Source: Desulfolutivibrio sulfoxidireducens (GTDB lineage: Bacteria > Desulfobacterota > Desulfovibrionia > Desulfovibrionales > Desulfovibrionaceae). Taken from it: 64,000 nt of DNA. The translations under genes and the position numbers were made by a program. The notes beneath the pieces are model-generated. The model saw only the letters and a list, made by a program, of their open reading frames with translations, had not been told where the DNA came from and did no database searches. Shown piece by piece: positions 35,785 through 44,103 of the stretch (its first letter is position 1; each line of letters starts with the position of its first letter). The stretch lies in assembly GCF_013376475.1 (NCBI RefSeq), contig NZ_CP045508.1:3012001-3076000 (forward strand), given 5' to 3'.

Positions 35785-38297
35785 AAAATCTGTTGTGTCT
35801 TGACCAGCCCGATGGCCTCGGGCGGGGTATCGGGGCACACGGCGCGCACCAGTTTCAGGGGACTGATATATTTCTCGCGCCAGGAGAAGACAAGGCGCAC
35901 GGTATCGGGGGAAAGGGGCTCGATGGTTTCCAGGATGGGCCGGATGTCCTCGCTTTTCGTGCCTTTTTTGGTCACCCGCAGGAAGGGAAAGTGGGCCTGG
36001 GCGGCGAAGGCGCGTATGGCGTCGAGAGCGGCTTGGGCGTGGGGTTCCCGGATGCGCAGGAAAAATTCCTCGGCCTCGGGCTGGGACACCTTGCGGCCCA
36101 TGGGCAGTTCCTCCACGTGGGAGAGGATGAGACCTTCGGGCAGGGCCGGGGCCAGAAGGCGGGCGAAGGCGTCCGGGGAGAGGGGGGTACGCAGGAAGAC
36201 GGCGAACCATTCGGCGCGACTTTCCACGCCCACGGGCAGGGCCCAGCCGAAGGACAAAAGCGGCAGGGGGTGGAAGCCGGCGGAAAAGGTCGGGGCCACG
36301 CCGGCCCGGCGCAGGGAGCGTTCGAAGACGCTTTGCAATTCGAGTTGGCTTAAGAAAGCGGCCGGCCCGAGCTTGGCGTACCACACCCGGTAGTGGCCGG
36401 CCTTGCGGGTCAGGTCGTCCTCGGAGGGAGTATCGGGTTGCGGAACGGCCGGAAGTTCCAGGCTCTCGCGGTTGAGCCGGGGGCGGATGTCCAGATGGGC
36501 CTGGGAGGGCAGTCCGCAACGCCGGCCCTCGAAGGAGCAGACCCCGCACCCGGAGCAGTCCCCGAAGCGGCAGTCCGGGGTGACATGGCCCTGGCGGGAG
36601 CGGCGGCGTTCGAGTTTGAGAAAGGCGGTGGAGACGCCGGTATGCAGGTGATCCCAGGGCAGGGGGGCGTCCGGGTCCCGGGCGGCCAGATAGGCGTCGG
36701 AGTCGATGCCCTCGGCGGCGAAGGCGTCGTCCCACAGGGATGGTTTGAAGTGGTCCGCCCAGTCGCAGAAAAGCGCACCGGCCCGGTAGGCCCGCAGCAC
36801 GGCCGGGGCCAGGTTGCGGTCGCCGCGTGAGAAGACGCCTTCCAGGCGGCTCATGGCCGGATCATGCCAACGCATGGTCAGTTTTTTATTGGTGGAAAAC
36901 AGGGACCGCAAAAAGGCGAGCTTTTCGGCGGTCTCCTCCCTTGAGTCCTGGCGTTCCCACTGGAAGGGGGTGTGGGGTTTGGGCACGAAGGGGGACACGG
37001 CGGCCGTGACCTGGAGGCGTTTGGTTCCCGGCGGGGCCAGGGCCAGGACCCTGTGACACAGTTCGAAGATGCCCTGGACGTCGGCCCGGGTCTCGGTGGG
37101 AAGACCGATCATGAAATAGAGTTTGACCTGTTGCCAGCCCCGGGCGAACAGGCGTCCGGCGTGGGAGAGGATATCCTGTTCGCTGATGCCCTTGTTGATC
37201 ACGTCGCGCAGGCGCTGGGTGGCGGCCTCCGGGGCCACGGTGGCCCCGGTGCGCCGGATGCCGGCCATGATCGCGAGCATGGAGTCGCTTAGGGTGCCGG
37301 CCCGAAGCGACGGCAGGGAGATGGCGACCTGTTCGCGGCGGCATTTTGCGGCGAACTGGCAAAAGAGGCTTTCCAGGGCCGAGAAATCTCCGGTGGACAG
37401 GGAGAGGAAGGAGAGTTCCTCGAACCCGGTGGCGGCCAGGCCCGCATCCACCAGGGAGGCGATGGTCGCAAGGCTTCGTTCGCGTACGGGGCGGTAGATC
37501 ATGCCCGCGTGGCAGAAGCGGCAGCCCCGGGTGCAGCCCCGGGCGATCTCCACGGCCAGGCGGTCATGCACGGCCTGTCCGAAGGACACCGGCCGGTTGG
37601 CCGGGAACACGGCGGCGTCCAGGTCCGGGACCAGGGCCTTTTCCACGTGGTCATAGCCGGGAACCAGGGGCCGGACGCCGCCGCCCGGGGCGGGCTCGAA
37701 AAAGGACGGCACATAGACCCCGGGCAGCCTGGACAGGGAAAGAAGCAGGGTGCGCCGGTCCTCGCCCCGGGCCCGGGAATCGCGCACGGCCAGAAGGATG
37801 TCCGGCAGGATGTCCTCGCCGTCGCCCAGGACCGCGATGTCGATAAAGGGGGCCAGTGGTTCGGGGTTGAAGGCGCAACCGCCGCCGGCGGCCACCAGGG
37901 GCATGGCGGCGTCGCGCTGGCTGGAGAGAAGCGGCAGCCCGGCCAGATCGAGCATAAAAAGGACGTTGGTGTAGCACAGCTCGTGGGTCAGGTGAAAGGC
38001 CAGCATGTCGCAGTCGGCCAGGGGGGTGTCGGTCTCCAGGGTACACAGGGGGGCGCCCTTGTGGCGCAGGACCTCGGCGGCCTCCCTCGATGGGGCGTAA
38101 ACCCGCTCGGCGGCCAGCTCCGGGCGACGGTTGACGGCCTCGTAGAGGATGGCCTGACCGAGGTAGGACATGCCGACCTCGTAGAGGTCGGGGAAGGCCA
38201 GGGCCACGCGGGCCGAGGCCTGGGGCTTTCGCACCGCGCCCCACTCGCTTCCGGCGAAGTGGCTTGGTTTGGGAACCAGGGTCAGGATGTCGCGCAT
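35745..38297 (-). CDS. Radical SAM protein fused to a DUF2344 domain (TIGR03960-like)
   Basis: This 850-residue protein has a B12-binding-like N-terminal region, a radical SAM core with the cysteine motif in RGCTRGCRFCHAGMIYRP near residue 240, and a C-terminal DUF2344 domain (from about 640, YHRVWYAKLGPAAFLSQLEL in form KAGHYRVWYAKLGP). The fused form is known from Desulfovibrio and related bacteria. In cyanobacteria and others DUF2344 proteins accompany radical SAM proteins near rne/rng, hinting at RNA or translation modification, but the reaction is unknown. The last 13 residues (FGGLRPPNPPAGG) are encoded by palindromic repeat DNA and are probably not part of the original protein. Confidence 0.88.
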   Translation of the reverse strand: MRDILTLVPKPSHFAGSEWGAVRKPQASARVALAFPDLYEVGMSYLGQAILYEAVNRRPELAAERVYAPSREAAEVLRHKGAPLCTLETDTPLADCDMLAFHLTHELCYTNVLFMLDLAGLPLLSSQRDAAMPLVAAGGGCAFNPEPLAPFIDIAVLGDGEDILPDILLAVRDSRARGEDRRTLLLSLSRLPGVYVPSFFEPAPGGGVRPLVPGYDHVEKALVPDLDAAVFPANRPVSFGQAVHDRLAVEIARGCTRGCRFCHAGMIYRPVRERSLATIASLVDAGLAATGFEELSFLSLSTGDFSALESLFCQFAAKCRREQVAISLPSLRAGTLSDSMLAIMAGIRRTGATVAPEAATQRLRDVINKGISEQDILSHAGRLFARGWQQVKLYFMIGLPTETRADVQGIFELCHRVLALAPPGTKRLQVTAAVSPFVPKPHTPFQWERQDSREETAEKLAFLRSLFSTNKKLTMRWHDPAMSRLEGVFSRGDRNLAPAVLRAYRAGALFCDWADHFKPSLWDDAFAAEGIDSDAYLAARDPDAPLPWDHLHTGVSTAFLKLERRRSRQGHVTPDCRFGDCSGCGVCSFEGRRCGLPSQAHLDIRPRLNRESLELPAVPQPDTPSEDDLTRKAGHYRVWYAKLGPAAFLSQLELQSVFERSLRRAGVAPTFSAGFHPLPLLSFGWALPVGVESRAEWFAVFLRTPLSPDAFARLLAPALPEGLILSHVEELPMGRKVSQPEAEEFFLRIREPHAQAALDAIRAFAAQAHFPFLRVTKKGTKSEDIRPILETIEPLSPDTVRLVFSWREKYISPLKLVRAVCPDTPPEAIGLVKTQQIFGGLRPPNPPAGG

Positions 38298-38340
38298 GAG
38301 GGATCTCCGGCGACGGGAATCGCCGCTGGAAAACAGGGAA

Positions 38341-38376
38341 GGACCGCCGCGAGGCCGTTGCCCGTCGCGGCGGTCC
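38341..38376 (-). terminator. Stem-loop behind the small Sm-like gene
   Basis: A perfect 12-base stem GGACCGCCGCGA / TCGCGGCGGTCC with a 12-base loop lies between the radical SAM gene and the small gene upstream. The T run is weak on the minus strand. Confidence 0.65.
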
Positions 38377-38430
38377 GTTTGGTCCGGCCCATCCGCGCGA
38401 CGGCGGACGGTCGGGTCGGGTCGTCCGAGG

Positions 38431-38784
38431 CTATTTCCGGATGAGTCCGCCGAGTCCGCCCTTGGCCGCCGGCCCGGCCATATTTTTTATGGTGCGCAAG
38501 TCGCCGGGCATGGACAGGGTCAGGTTGCTGGTGGCCTCAAGGTATTTGGTCTTGATCTCGTCGGGGAACTTCTTAAACTCGTAGAGCACGTGTTCCATGG
38601 CGATCTCGCCGCCGACCTCGGTCTCGAAGGGATAACCGAAGGGCAGGATAAGCATCTGCACGCCCTGCTGGGTGGGGACGGTCTGGAGGATGGCCACGTC
38701 CGTGAGTTTTTTCCCTTCCTCGTCGATCTTGCCGAGGACGGTCTCGCCGTTGACCAGTTTCACCAGCCGGATATCGTAGGCCAT
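38431..38784 (-). CDS. Small conserved protein, possibly Sm/LSm-like fold
   Basis: The ATG at 38784 has GGAG close upstream (a longer frame to 38850 lacks one) and gives 117 residues. MAYDIRLVKLVNGETVLGKIDEEGKKLTDVAILQ has the alternating pattern of an Sm1 motif, a short strand-rich protein continues to residue 75, and the C-terminus is Gly/Lys-rich (AKGGLGGLIRK). RNA binding is therefore conceivable but unproven. It stands alone between a metal-uptake operon and the radical SAM gene. Confidence 0.6.
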   Translation of the reverse strand: MAYDIRLVKLVNGETVLGKIDEEGKKLTDVAILQTVPTQQGVQMLILPFGYPFETEVGGEIAMEHVLYEFKKFPDEIKTKYLEATSNLTLSMPGDLRTIKNMAGPAAKGGLGGLIRK

Positions 38785-38950
38785 CTCACGCTCCTTCACG
38801 TATGTCCGCTCGCCTCGCCGGCGCGGTTTGGTTGACAGGAAAAAAAACAAAAGCGGCCCTGGCGGAAACCGGCCATGCGGATCACGCCGGCACGCTGGGC
38901 GACGGTATCAGGTAGTTCCCGGAAGCGGACCTGTCAAGGCCACGCCGGCA

Positions 38951-39406
38951 TCACGGCCGGGGAGGCGCATCACCCTCCCCGGCCCGGCGACACTGCCGGC
39001 ACAGCCCGTCGATGCGGATCTCGACCCCCTCCACGTCCATGTCCAGCCGGTCCACAAAGGCGGCCACCCCCAGTTCCCGGACGGCCTCGGGCATGCACTC
39101 CATGCGGCCGCACCGCCGGCACCAGACATGGCAATGAAACGCGGAGCCGTGGGACGCGCCCAGGCAATAGCGCAGGGACCGGCCCTCGATGGCATGGCGC
39201 AGGGCCACGCCCTTTTCCACGAAGAGATCCAGGGTCCGGTACACGGTCACCTTGTTCACCGGCCCGGCCCGGCGCACGATCGAGAGGATATCCAGGGCGC
39301 TCACGGCCCGGCCCTCGCCGGACATGGCCGCAAGGACCGCCCGGCGGATGGGGGTGGCCTCGATCCCGGCCGCGCGCAACAGGCGTTCGGCCGCGGCGTC
39401 GGTCAT
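38951..39406 (-). CDS. zur: Fur-family regulator, probably Zur
   Basis: This 151-residue repressor has the winged-helix half (TPIRRAVLAAMSGEGRAVSALDI, then NKVTVYRTLDLFVEKGVA) and the metal half with two CxxC pairs (WCRRCG and LCRQC) for structural zinc and the His-rich HGSAFHCHVW. The ATG overlaps the znuB stop (ATGA), so it is the last gene of the znuACB operon, which argues for zinc rather than iron as effector. It would bind the palindrome upstream of znuA and so regulate itself. Confidence 0.88.
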   Translation of the reverse strand: MTDAAAERLLRAAGIEATPIRRAVLAAMSGEGRAVSALDILSIVRRAGPVNKVTVYRTLDLFVEKGVALRHAIEGRSLRYCLGASHGSAFHCHVWCRRCGRMECMPEAVRELGVAAFVDRLDMDVEGVEIRIDGLCRQCRRAGEGDAPPRP

Positions 39407-40251
39407 GGGGCGTCTCCGTTGTCCGGGGCCAGCCGCCGTCCGGCCACCCGGGCGCGGACCGCGTCGAAAAGGGTCACGACCACGAAAAAGGCCACGGCCA
39501 CGGCGATGATGGAGGCCCCGGAGGTCAGATCGAAGCGGTAGGCGAAAAAAAGTCCGGCCGCGCAGAAAAGGACGCTGAAAAGCGCCGAGAGGAGCATCAT
39601 GGCGCCCAGGGATGTGGCCCGGCGCTCGGCCAGATACGGCGGGATGGTCAAAAGGGCCATGACCAGGACCAGCCCCACCACCCGGATGAGCATGACCACG
39701 GACACGGCGGTCATGGCCAGAAGCAGATAGTGCAGAAAGACCACGGGCGCGCCGCGCACCTCGGAGAACTCGCGGTCGAAGGACATGGCCGCCAGGTCCT
39801 TGTAGTAATAAAGGGTCAGCCCCAAAAGGACCACGTCCATGACCGCCATGCGCCGGATGTCCGCGTCGGGCACGGTGAGGATGGAGCCGAACAAGAAACT
39901 CATGAGGTCGGTGTTGTAGCCCGGCGTCAGGTCGATGAGGATGATGCCCAGGGCCATGCCGGCGGCCCACATGACCCCGATCATGGTATCGGCGCGCTCG
40001 GCCCGGCGCAGGGTCGCCGTGCCCATGGCCAGGGCCGAGAAGACCGTGAACCCAAGCGTCGTGGGCAGCACCGGCAGGCCGAAAAAAAAGGCCAGCCCCA
40101 CGCCGCCGTAGGCCGCGTGGGCCACGCCGCCGGCCAGAAACACCAGCCGGTTGACCACCACCAGGACGCCGATGATCCCGCAGGCCACCGATGCGAAAAG
40201 CCCGGCCCATAAGGCGTTTCGCATGAAATCGAAGGACAGGGCCTCAAGCAT
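39403..40251 (-). CDS. znuB: Zinc ABC transporter permease ZnuB
   Basis: This 282-residue ABC-3 family permease has about eight membrane helices. Family blocks are VNRLVFLAGGVAHAAYGGVGLAF near residue 35, LFGSILTVPDADI near 120 and LIRVVGLVLVMALLTIPPYLAE near 185. It overlaps znuC by 8 bases and zur by 4, a fully coupled operon. It transports zinc (possibly manganese) delivered by ZnuA. Confidence 0.93.
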   Translation of the reverse strand: MLEALSFDFMRNALWAGLFASVACGIIGVLVVVNRLVFLAGGVAHAAYGGVGLAFFFGLPVLPTTLGFTVFSALAMGTATLRRAERADTMIGVMWAAGMALGIILIDLTPGYNTDLMSFLFGSILTVPDADIRRMAVMDVVLLGLTLYYYKDLAAMSFDREFSEVRGAPVVFLHYLLLAMTAVSVVMLIRVVGLVLVMALLTIPPYLAERRATSLGAMMLLSALFSVLFCAAGLFFAYRFDLTSGASIIAVAVAFFVVVTLFDAVRARVAGRRLAPDNGDAP

Positions 40252-41056
40252 GGGGGGGGCCTCCGGCGGCGCGGCGCGCCTCGAGCATGGTCGGGATGCC
40301 CCGGATGAACGCGTCCATGGGGCACTGGTGGCTATGCACCCCGTAGATGAGGGCGATCATCTCCGGGGTCAGTTCCGGGGCCGGATTGTAGGCCAGGCTG
40401 ACGTTGACGCTGGCCACGGCCGTGACCCCGGCGGTGAGTAGGCTCAGGTCGTGGCTGACGGCGATGGTGGTGACCTCCCGGGTGAGCTTCGAGAGCACCT
40501 CGTGGAAGCAGAACTTGCCCTGGGGGTCGATATTGGCCGTGGGCTCGTCGAGGATGAGCAGTTCCGGCCCGGAGACCAGGGAGCGGGCGATGAGCACGCG
40601 TTTCTGCTGTCCGCCGGACAGGGCCGGGAAGCGCCGGGCCGCGAATCGGCCCATCTCGACCTTCTCCAGGGCGGCCTCGGCCAGTCTCTTGTCCGCCGCG
40701 CTCCACAGAAAACCGCGCCGGGCGCCAGGGCATCCCGGTCCCAAAAGGCCCATGAGCACCACCTCGCGCACGGTGATGGGGAAATCCCGGCGCAGCATGC
40801 CGCCGGCCACCTGCTGGGGCACGTAGCCGACGCGGCCCCGGGCCTTGTCCGGCTCCTGGCCAAAGACCCGCACCGTGCCCTCATTGGGCCGCAAAAGCCC
40901 CAGGATCAGGCGCAACAGCGTGGTCTTGCCGCCGCCGTTGGGGCCTAAAACGGCCAGAAAGTCGCCCCGGGCCACATCGAGATCCACCCGGCGCAGGACC
41001 TCCTGGCCGTCGTAGGCAAACGACACGCCACGCACGGCCACGACTGGTTCCGACAT
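40244..41056 (-). CDS. znuC: Zinc ABC transporter ATP-binding protein ZnuC
   Basis: This 270-residue ATPase has Walker A GPNGGGKTT, signature LSGGQQKRVLIARSL and Walker B LLILDEPTANID. The ATG at 41056 is preferred to an in-frame GTG at 41062 because AAGGA lies 7 bases before it. The C-terminal extension (YGVHSHQCPMDAFIRG) carries His and Cys and may sense metal. It follows znuA after a spacer with a strong hairpin. Confidence 0.94.
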   Translation of the reverse strand: MSEPVVAVRGVSFAYDGQEVLRRVDLDVARGDFLAVLGPNGGGKTTLLRLILGLLRPNEGTVRVFGQEPDKARGRVGYVPQQVAGGMLRRDFPITVREVVLMGLLGPGCPGARRGFLWSAADKRLAEAALEKVEMGRFAARRFPALSGGQQKRVLIARSLVSGPELLILDEPTANIDPQGKFCFHEVLSKLTREVTTIAVSHDLSLLTAGVTAVASVNVSLAYNPAPELTPEMIALIYGVHSHQCPMDAFIRGIPTMLEARRAAGGPPHA

Positions 41057-41126
41057 GCCCACATCCTTGTCTTGCCGGCTGTGCGCCGGCCGCTACGAGT
41101 GTGCGCCCCATCCGGACGCAAGGGGC

Positions 41127-41165
41127 GGCCGCCCGGACCGGCCGGAAGGCCGGACCCGGGCGGCC
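41127..41165 (-). terminator. Double hairpin between znuA and znuC
   Basis: Outer arms GGCCGCCCGG / CCGGGCGGCC enclose inner arms CCGGCC / GGCCGG with a GGAA loop, only 8 bases behind the znuA stop. There is no T run, so it more likely protects the znuA mRNA end or attenuates read-through than ends it. Confidence 0.55.
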
Positions 41166-41172
41166 TGGGTCC

Positions 41173-42201
41173 CTATTTCATGGCCGCCTGAAAGGCCGCC
41201 GCCGCCTTGTCCATGTTGGCCAGCCAGTCCTCGGCCAGGGGATTGACCGGGACCACCGTGCCGCCGATGCCCTGGGCCACCACCTCCGCGTTTCGGGTGG
41301 AGAACTGGGGCTGGACGAAAACGACCGTGATCCCGTCTTTTTTGGCCTCGTCGATGAGTGCCGCGAGTTGGGCCGGTCCGGGCTCCTTGCCCTCGCGCTC
41401 CACCGGCACCTGGGTCAACCCGTACTGTCTGGCGAAATACCCCCAGGCCGGATGAAAGACCATGAATTTCCGCCGCTGCGGCGGGACCGGGGCGAAGATG
41501 GCCCGAAGCCTCGCGTCCAGGGCGCCAATATCCGCGATCAGGGATTCGTAGCCCACCCGGTAGGCGTCGGTGTTGCCCGGATCGGCGGCGATCAGGGCGT
41601 CGCGCATGGCCGTGGCCAGGATCTTGACCTGGGCCGGGGACAGCCAGACGTGGGGGTCCAGGCCGGCGTGGTCGTGGTGGTGATCGTGGTCCTGGCCGGC
41701 CTCGGCGGCGTGATCGTGGTCCGCCTCAGCGGCATGGTCATGGCCTTGTCCGGGAGGCGCGGGGGATGCGGCGTCAGGAGCGTGGCCGGGGGCTTCCGGC
41801 GCGGCGGCATGGTCGTGGCCGGTCTCGACGGCGTGGTCGTGGGCATGGGGGACCATGGCCATTTTGACGATGTTCGCGTCGGTGTGCACGATGGTCATGG
41901 TCTTGTTCACGTCGGCGAACCGGGGCAGCCAGGCCTTTTCAAAGTCGATGCCCACGGCGAAGTAGATTTTGGCCTTTTGCAAGGCGGCCATCTGGCTGGG
42001 TTTGGGCTCGAAGGTATGGGCGTCGGTCCCGGGCGGGACCATGGTGGTGACATCGACCTTGTCGCCGCCGATGCGTTTCGCGAAATAAGCCTGGGGGGCG
42101 ATGCTGACCGTGACGGGCACAGGTTCGGCCAGGGCCGAGGCGACGGCCAGGGCGAAAACCAGGACCGGGACCAGGAAAAAAATCAAAGACAGGCGTTTCA
42201 T
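41173..42201 (-). CDS. znuA: Zinc-binding periplasmic protein ZnuA
   Basis: This 342-residue protein has a signal peptide ending ASALA near residue 25 and the cluster A-I metal-binding fold. Zinc ligands are H62 region (PPGTDAHTFEPKPSQ), H in LDPHVWLSP, and H in VFHPAWGYFARQYG, with a final Asp/Glu near the C-terminus. Residues about 118-182 form an exceptionally His/Asp-rich loop (many HDHA repeats), as in ZnuA chaperone loops, here longer than usual. First gene of the znu operon, preceded by a palindromic operator. Confidence 0.95.
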   Translation of the reverse strand: MKRLSLIFFLVPVLVFALAVASALAEPVPVTVSIAPQAYFAKRIGGDKVDVTTMVPPGTDAHTFEPKPSQMAALQKAKIYFAVGIDFEKAWLPRFADVNKTMTIVHTDANIVKMAMVPHAHDHAVETGHDHAAAPEAPGHAPDAASPAPPGQGHDHAAEADHDHAAEAGQDHDHHHDHAGLDPHVWLSPAQVKILATAMRDALIAADPGNTDAYRVGYESLIADIGALDARLRAIFAPVPPQRRKFMVFHPAWGYFARQYGLTQVPVEREGKEPGPAQLAALIDEAKKDGITVVFVQPQFSTRNAEVVAQGIGGTVVPVNPLAEDWLANMDKAAAAFQAAMK

Positions 42202-42234
42202 GCGGGCACCTCCGGGTTAGTCGGACATCCTCAA

Positions 42235-42249
42235 TGCAACTCAGTTGCA
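42235..42249. promoter_or_regulatory. Probable Zur box upstream of znuA
   Basis: A perfect palindrome TGCAACT-C-AGTTGCA lies 33 bases before the znuA start codon. Position and symmetry fit a Fur/Zur operator overlapping the promoter; the zur gene at the end of the operon is the likely ligand-binding partner. Confidence 0.7.
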
Positions 42250-42455
42250 CAAGGCCGGTGCTAGCCAAAACTCGCGGGAAGATCAAGGGGGCGGCAAAAC
42301 CGGACAAAAAAGCACCCCGGCCGCAACCGGCCGGCCGGGATATCACGCCGCCACGGGGAGGAGGGGATGGTCTGAATGCGGCGGGGTATGGGCCCGAGCC
42401 CATCCGGGGTCATCGGACACGGGCCTGCCGGGCGCGACCGGCGTCATCCCGAAGG

Positions 42456-42854
42456 TCATTCGGCAAGTATTTTCGAGGATTTCAATTCGTTGATCAATTC
42501 CTCCTCGGTGAAGGGCTTTTTGATGAAGCATTTCGCCCCATGCGTGTACAACGCGATATTTATGTTGTTGAGGTCGGAGTGTGCCGACACCATCACCAGA
42601 TTGAAGCGGTCCTTCTCCAAAATATTGAGATTTTTTTCGGCCTGCCGAAAGAGCTCGACCATATCGTGCCCCTTGAACCCGGGCATCTCGATGTCCATGA
42701 ATACCGTATGAAACGGCTCCTTCCTGAGACTGCTGGTGAAAAGCCGGAGCGCGTCGGTGGTGTTGGTGGCGGAAAAGCACCGGGCATGGCTGGCCAGGTA
42801 GAAGGTCAGGATCTGGCACATGGCCAGGTCGTCGTCCACAATCAAAAATTTCAT
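42456..42854 (-). CDS. Single-domain response regulator
   Basis: This 132-residue protein is a lone receiver domain: MKFLIVDDDLAMCQILTFYL carries the acidic pair, VFMDIEMPGFKGHD the phospho-acceptor Asp, MVSAHSD the conserved Ser/Thr position and CFIKKPF the Lys. A GGAGGA site precedes the ATG. No output domain or cognate kinase is adjacent, so it may act by protein contact like CheY or Spo0F. Confidence 0.9.
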   Translation of the reverse strand: MKFLIVDDDLAMCQILTFYLASHARCFSATNTTDALRLFTSSLRKEPFHTVFMDIEMPGFKGHDMVELFRQAEKNLNILEKDRFNLVMVSAHSDLNNINIALYTHGAKCFIKKPFTEEELINELKSSKILAE

Positions 42855-43283
42855 TGGCGTCCTCCGGGGAACTCGTCGCGGGAATCCGGCTTTTCATGCC
42901 CTGACGGCACGGGGCCAGGGCCTCGATCCATATCGTTTTTTATACAAAACAAAGGAAATATGCACAAATATATTTTTTTCCGACGGCTCGCCGAACCACC
43001 TCCCGGTCGGTCCGGGTCGCGGGCCGCCGGCGTTCGCACACAGCCTCCCGGCAGGCGCGTCGTGCGGATAGGGCCGTATCGACCCTGGCGCGCGCGTGAT
43101 CGAGGCCGGGATCCCCGGGACTCGTGATGATGCTCGGGAAAATGGTCTTGAACGTGGAGCGGGCCACAACGGAGATGCGCTCCGGCGCCAAGAAATTGAC
43201 TCCCCCCGGGTCGTCCGCCTTCGCGGCGCACCTCCCTCCAGGCACGCTTGACAGGCCTGGATGGCGAGGGTTTACTGCCGGCA
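42855..43283. other. Spacer between the response regulator and the surface-sugar locus
   Basis: This 429-base divergent spacer holds the promoter of the response regulator (42939-42967) in an AT-rich patch and must also hold the promoter of the sugar locus, which was not located. No gene is supported. Confidence 0.5.
42939..42967 (-). promoter_or_regulatory. Candidate promoter of the response regulator
   Basis: On the minus strand TTGTGC, 17 bases, TATAAA lies in an AT-rich patch about 85 bases before the start codon. The -10 matches five of six consensus bases, the -35 only three. Confidence 0.4.
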
Positions 43284-43952
43284 ATGTCCACAAAAGATCC
43301 CCCGATCCCCGTCATCGTCCTTGGCGGAGGCGGCCACGCCCGTTCGCTTCTCGACGCCATGGCCACCATGCCGGCGGTTTCCGCCGTCGGCATTCTCGAC
43401 CCCGACCCCTCGCTGCACGCGGCATGCGTCCTTGGCGTCCCGGTCCTTGGCGGCGACGAACTGCTTTCGTCCCTGCCGCTACAAGGGATACAGGGCTTCG
43501 CGGTGGGCGTCGGCCAGGTCGACGCGGCCGGGGCGCGCCTGCGCCGCCGGCTCTACGACGCGGCCCGCAAGGCCGGACTGCGTCCCATGACCATCGTCCA
43601 TTCCCGGGCGTGCCTGTCCCGGTTTTGTGAAATCGGGCTCGGCGCGCAGTGCCTGGCCGGCGCGGTGGTCAACGCCGGGGCCGTGGTCGGGGAGAACGTC
43701 ATCGTCAACACGGGCGCGGTCGTCGAGCATGATTGCCTGATCGGCGCGCACGCCCACATCGCCAGCCGGGCCTGTCTGTGCGGCGGGGTCCAGGTCGGTG
43801 AATCGAGCCTGGTGGGGGCCAATGCCGTGGTCCTGCCACACATCCGCATCGGCGCGGGCGCCGTGGTGGGCGCGGGAGCGGTCGTGTGCGCCGACGTGCC
43901 CCGAAACGCCACAGTGGCCGGCAATCCGGCCCGGCCCGTCTCTGGCGCATAA
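43284..43952 (+). CDS. Sugar O-/N-acetyltransferase, NeuD/PglD family
   Basis: This 222-residue protein has a Rossmann-like N-terminal part (IPVIVLGGGGHARSLLDAM) and a left-handed beta-helix of hexapeptide repeats (GAVVNAGAVVGENVIVNTGAVVEHDCLIGAHAHIASRACL) with the catalytic His in VEHDC. NeuD/PglD-type enzymes acetylate amino sugars or sialic-acid-like sugars. The ATG at 43284 is taken; an in-frame TTG at 43248 would add 12 residues. It opens the nonulosonic-acid locus. Confidence 0.85.
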   Translation: MSTKDPPIPVIVLGGGGHARSLLDAMATMPAVSAVGILDPDPSLHAACVLGVPVLGGDELLSSLPLQGIQGFAVGVGQVDAAGARLRRRLYDAARKAGLRPMTIVHSRACLSRFCEIGLGAQCLAGAVVNAGAVVGENVIVNTGAVVEHDCLIGAHAHIASRACLCGGVQVGESSLVGANAVVLPHIRIGAGAVVGAGAVVCADVPRNATVAGNPARPVSGA

Positions 43953-44103
43953 GTGTTGAAGAGGCCGTCTGGCCAACCGGCGCTTCCATGGACGGGCTGG
44001 CCTGAAATACATTGCGGGAACAGGCCTTGTCCGACGCCTCCGGACGCGATGCCGGAATGGCAACCGCGACTCCACCTTCAAGCCACAAACAAGGATCATC
44101 CGA

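Noticed and set aside
42813-42828. TGGCAC inside the response regulator gene as a sigma-54 promoter
   Set aside because: No GC/TTGC element at the -12 distance; it occurs inside coding sequence by chance.
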